NCBI GenBank assembly: GCA_947088515.1
Contig: CAMUHA010000187.1
Coordinates: forward strand, 1-6,470
Length of the DNA stretch: 6,470 bases
Origin: an uncultured bacterium
Lineage (GTDB): Bacteria > Bacillota > Clostridia > Lachnospirales > Lachnospiraceae
Reading direction: 5' to 3'
Program-made: the position numbers and the translations under genes
Part shown: one piece after another, positions 5,077-6,470 of the stretch
How the letters are laid out: the number at the start of each line of letters is the position of its first letter
Position numbering within the stretch: the first letter of the stretch is position 1
Notes under the pieces: model-generated
What the model was told of the DNA's origin: nothing
The model's database searches: none
Seen by the model: the letters and a program-made list of their open reading frames with translations, nothing else

Positions 5077-5382
5077 GTGAAATACAATCGAAACGTTTAT
5101 CAGGCATTAACGATGATAGGACAATTCGGGATTAACATGCTTGTCCCTCTTTTTGTCTGTTCCTTTGTGGGAATGTTTCTGGATGAAAAGCTGGGAACAG
5201 ATTTTTTGGTAATTGTCCTGTTTTTTGTGGGAGCGGCCGCAGGCGGGCGGAATGTATACCGCTTTGCAAGGCGGATTTTGTTTAAAGACAGTGAGCAGTC
5301 GGCTTATCTTCATGGCAGCAGGAGAAGCAGGGGAGGCACAGATGAAAGAAAAAATAACAAAGATAAACAGGACCCTGTTTGA
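5077..5382 (+). CDS. atpZ: AtpZ-like small membrane protein of the ATP synthase operon
   Basis: The 101-aa protein belongs to the AtpZ / F0F1-ATPase gene 1 type. These sit first in atp operons and have been linked to Mg2+/Ca2+ supply or to assembly of the enzyme. Two membrane helices are visible (about 13-34 and 42-60). The first is preceded by the typical IGQFG and ends in GMFLDEKLGT, and the second contains the Gly-rich VGAAAGGRNVYR segment. The charged tail is cytoplasmic. I start at GTG 5077 because AAAGGG (5063-5068) is 8 nt upstream. A longer reading from TTG 5041 lacks a ribosome site and would add a non-hydrophobic leader not expected in the family. The 3' end overlaps the next gene by 41 bp, which suggests translational coupling. 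Confidence 0.8.
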   Translation: MKYNRNVYQALTMIGQFGINMLVPLFVCSFVGMFLDEKLGTDFLVIVLFFVGAAAGGRNVYRFARRILFKDSEQSAYLHGSRRSRGGTDERKNNKDKQDPV

Positions 5383-5788
5383 GCTTGAAACAGGTATCTT
5401 TATGTTTGGAGCAGTGTGCCAGCTTTTGGTGTTTCTAATGAAAGATAAAACAGGATACAGTCTTGGATTGTGGTCTGGAATATTGATTGCAATGGTCAGT
5501 GCGATTCATATGTGGTGGTCTCTGGACCGGGCGCTTGACCTTGGGGAAAAGCAGGCTGTAAAGATGATGAGCGCCCACAATATTCTTAGATATGCTTTTA
5601 TAACGACAGCGCTGATACTGATCGCAGTAGGGAAGATGGCAGACCCTCTTTCCGCTTTTTTGGGAATTATGGGATTAAAAGCGTCGGCTTACATGCACTT
5701 TATAACTAAAAAGATCAGTACATTCATATATGGGGAGGAAATACTTCCGTCCATGTCAGAAGAACCTGCAGGAGGGCAGGAGATGTAA
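5342..5788 (+). CDS. atpI: ATP synthase subunit I (AtpI-like) membrane protein
   Basis: The 148-aa protein fits the ATP synthase I family, an accessory factor associated with c-ring assembly and atp operons. Four membrane helices are visible: about 15-33, 38-59, 82-98 and 100-121. The loop between helices 2 and 3 carries the usual basic/acidic stretch (WSLDRALDLGEKQAVKM, 59-75) followed by an LRYAF-type helix start; the fourth helix contains GLKASAY. The ATG at 5342 has GGGGAGG (5330-5336) five bases upstream. In-frame ATGs farther up, such as 5312, lack a ribosome site and would deepen the overlap with atpZ. The stop (5786-5788) overlaps the atpB Shine-Dalgarno sequence, tying translation of the two genes. 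The sequence is poorly conserved in this family, so the assignment rests on topology and position as much as on motifs. Confidence 0.82.
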   Translation: MKEKITKINRTLFELETGIFMFGAVCQLLVFLMKDKTGYSLGLWSGILIAMVSAIHMWWSLDRALDLGEKQAVKMMSAHNILRYAFITTALILIAVGKMADPLSAFLGIMGLKASAYMHFITKKISTFIYGEEILPSMSEEPAGGQEM

Positions 5789-5796
5789 GGAGGTGA
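5787..5796 (+). promoter_or_regulatory. Full-length Shine-Dalgarno sequence of atpB
   Basis: AAGGAGGTGA is complementary over ten bases to the 16S rRNA 3' end and lies 4 nt before the atpB ATG. It overlaps the last two bases of the atpI stop codon. This is the strongest ribosome site in the window and fits the high output needed for subunit a with coupled initiation. Confidence 0.85.
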
Positions 5797-5800
5797 GAAT

Positions 5801-6470
5801 ATGGGACAGGGAATTCTGTTATCAGGAGATGCTGAGGTTGACTTTATGATTCACGGGGTTTTTTCCTACCAACTGTTTGGTCAGGAAGTGTGGATAACCA
5901 CAACACATGTCTGTGTACTTATTGTCATGCTGATTATTATCGGTTTTTGCATAGCAGCTAACAGAGCCATTAAACATGCCACGGAAGTGCCGGGAGGATT
6001 TCAGAATGTGGCAGAGCTGATGGTGGAGAAGTTAGATGGTATGATCGGCGGGGTTATGGGAAATCAGGCAGTGAGATTCCGGAATTATATTGGAACAATA
6101 TTTATCTTTATTTTTATCAGCAATATTTCCGGACTTTTGGGATTACGGCCGCCGACAGCAGATTATGGTGTAACTTTTGCGCTGGGTATCATTACATTTA
6201 CGCTGATTCACTTTAATAAGTTTAAGTACCAGAAAGTATCAGGGGTACTTAAAGGATTATGTGAACCTTGGCCGATATGGGCGCCAATCAATATTATTAG
6301 TGATTTGGCAGTCCCGGTTTCACTGTCGCTTCGTCTGTTCGCCAATATTTTGTCGGGAACAGCGATTATGGCATTGATATATGCATTGCTGAGTAAGGTG
6401 GCTATTATATGGCCTGCAGCACTTCATGTATATTTTGACCTGTTTTCAGGTGCAATCCAGACTTATGTAT
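5801..6470 (+). CDS. atpB: F1Fo ATP synthase subunit a (5' part)
   Basis: Subunit a forms the ion half-channels of the Fo motor next to the c-ring. The first 223 codons are present; the gene runs off the right edge shortly before its expected end. Membrane segments are visible at about 33-54, 95-115, 123-138, 166-192 and 194-215. GLRPPTADYGVT (114-125) is the typical loop after the second helix. The ISDLAVPVSLSLRLFANILSG region (166-186) is the family signature with the essential Arg178, the equivalent of E. coli aArg210. Gln220 in the GAIQTYV segment corresponds to E. coli aGln252. It starts 12 bp after atpI behind a full Shine-Dalgarno sequence. Proton versus sodium specificity depends largely on subunit c, which is outside the window. 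Confidence 0.96.
   Translation, partial: MGQGILLSGDAEVDFMIHGVFSYQLFGQEVWITTTHVCVLIVMLIIIGFCIAANRAIKHATEVPGGFQNVAELMVEKLDGMIGGVMGNQAVRFRNYIGTIFIFIFISNISGLLGLRPPTADYGVTFALGIITFTLIHFNKFKYQKVSGVLKGLCEPWPIWAPINIISDLAVPVSLSLRLFANILSGTAIMALIYALLSKVAIIWPAALHVYFDLFSGAIQTYV

Noticed and set aside
5213..5341. Longer atpI start at ATG 5213
   Set aside because: It would overlap atpZ by 170 bp and lacks a ribosome site; ATG 5342 has GGGGAGG at proper spacing.

Overview
The window looks like a chromosomal piece of a low-to-mid GC Gram-positive anaerobe of the class Clostridia, most likely a Lachnospiraceae relative. This is an inference from protein style, strong AGGAGG-type ribosome binding sites, AT-rich spacers and gene content; no rRNA or marker gene settles it.

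Layout. (1) Positions 1-100 hold only the first 33 codons of a leftward gene that I cannot name with confidence. (2) Positions 101-485 are a divergent, AT-rich regulatory region. It has a leftward extended -10 promoter, a TTAAACC repeat cluster, a compact 103-nt block of nested and competing inverted repeats (213-315), a good rightward promoter (346-374) and a long hairpin in the resulting leader (395-461). (3) Four rightward genes follow: an LCP-family cell-wall ligase (486-1463), a full-length Sua5-type threonylcarbamoyl-AMP synthase (1509-2555), an RpiB-family sugar-phosphate isomerase with altered active-site positions (2594-3043), and a secreted coiled-coil plus SleB-type cell-wall hydrolase (3201-4367). 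(4) A leftward DUF402 gene (4381-4860) converges on the hydrolase gene, with only 13 bp between stop codons. (5) A second divergent promoter region (4861-5076) drives DUF402 leftward and, from a near-consensus promoter, the start of the F1Fo ATP synthase operon rightward: atpZ-like, atpI-like and the 5' part of atpB, which runs off the window.

Functionally this is mostly housekeeping: envelope assembly and remodelling (LCP, coiled-coil/SleB hydrolase), the first step of tRNA t6A37 synthesis (Sua5), pentose-phosphate metabolism (RpiB family) and energy coupling (atp). The order sua5 - rpiB - ... - atpI - atpB recalls the Bacillus subtilis ywlC-ywlD-ywlE-ywlF-ywlG-glyA-upp-atpI-atpB neighbourhood. 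Here ywlE, glyA and upp are absent from between, and the hydrolase and DUF402 genes sit in their place.

I saw no CRISPR array, insertion sequence, tRNA or rRNA, and no clear new multi-gene system. The points most worth a second look are the nested-repeat block at 213-315, the structured leader of the LCP gene, the altered active site of the RpiB homologue, and the unidentified leftward gene at the left edge.
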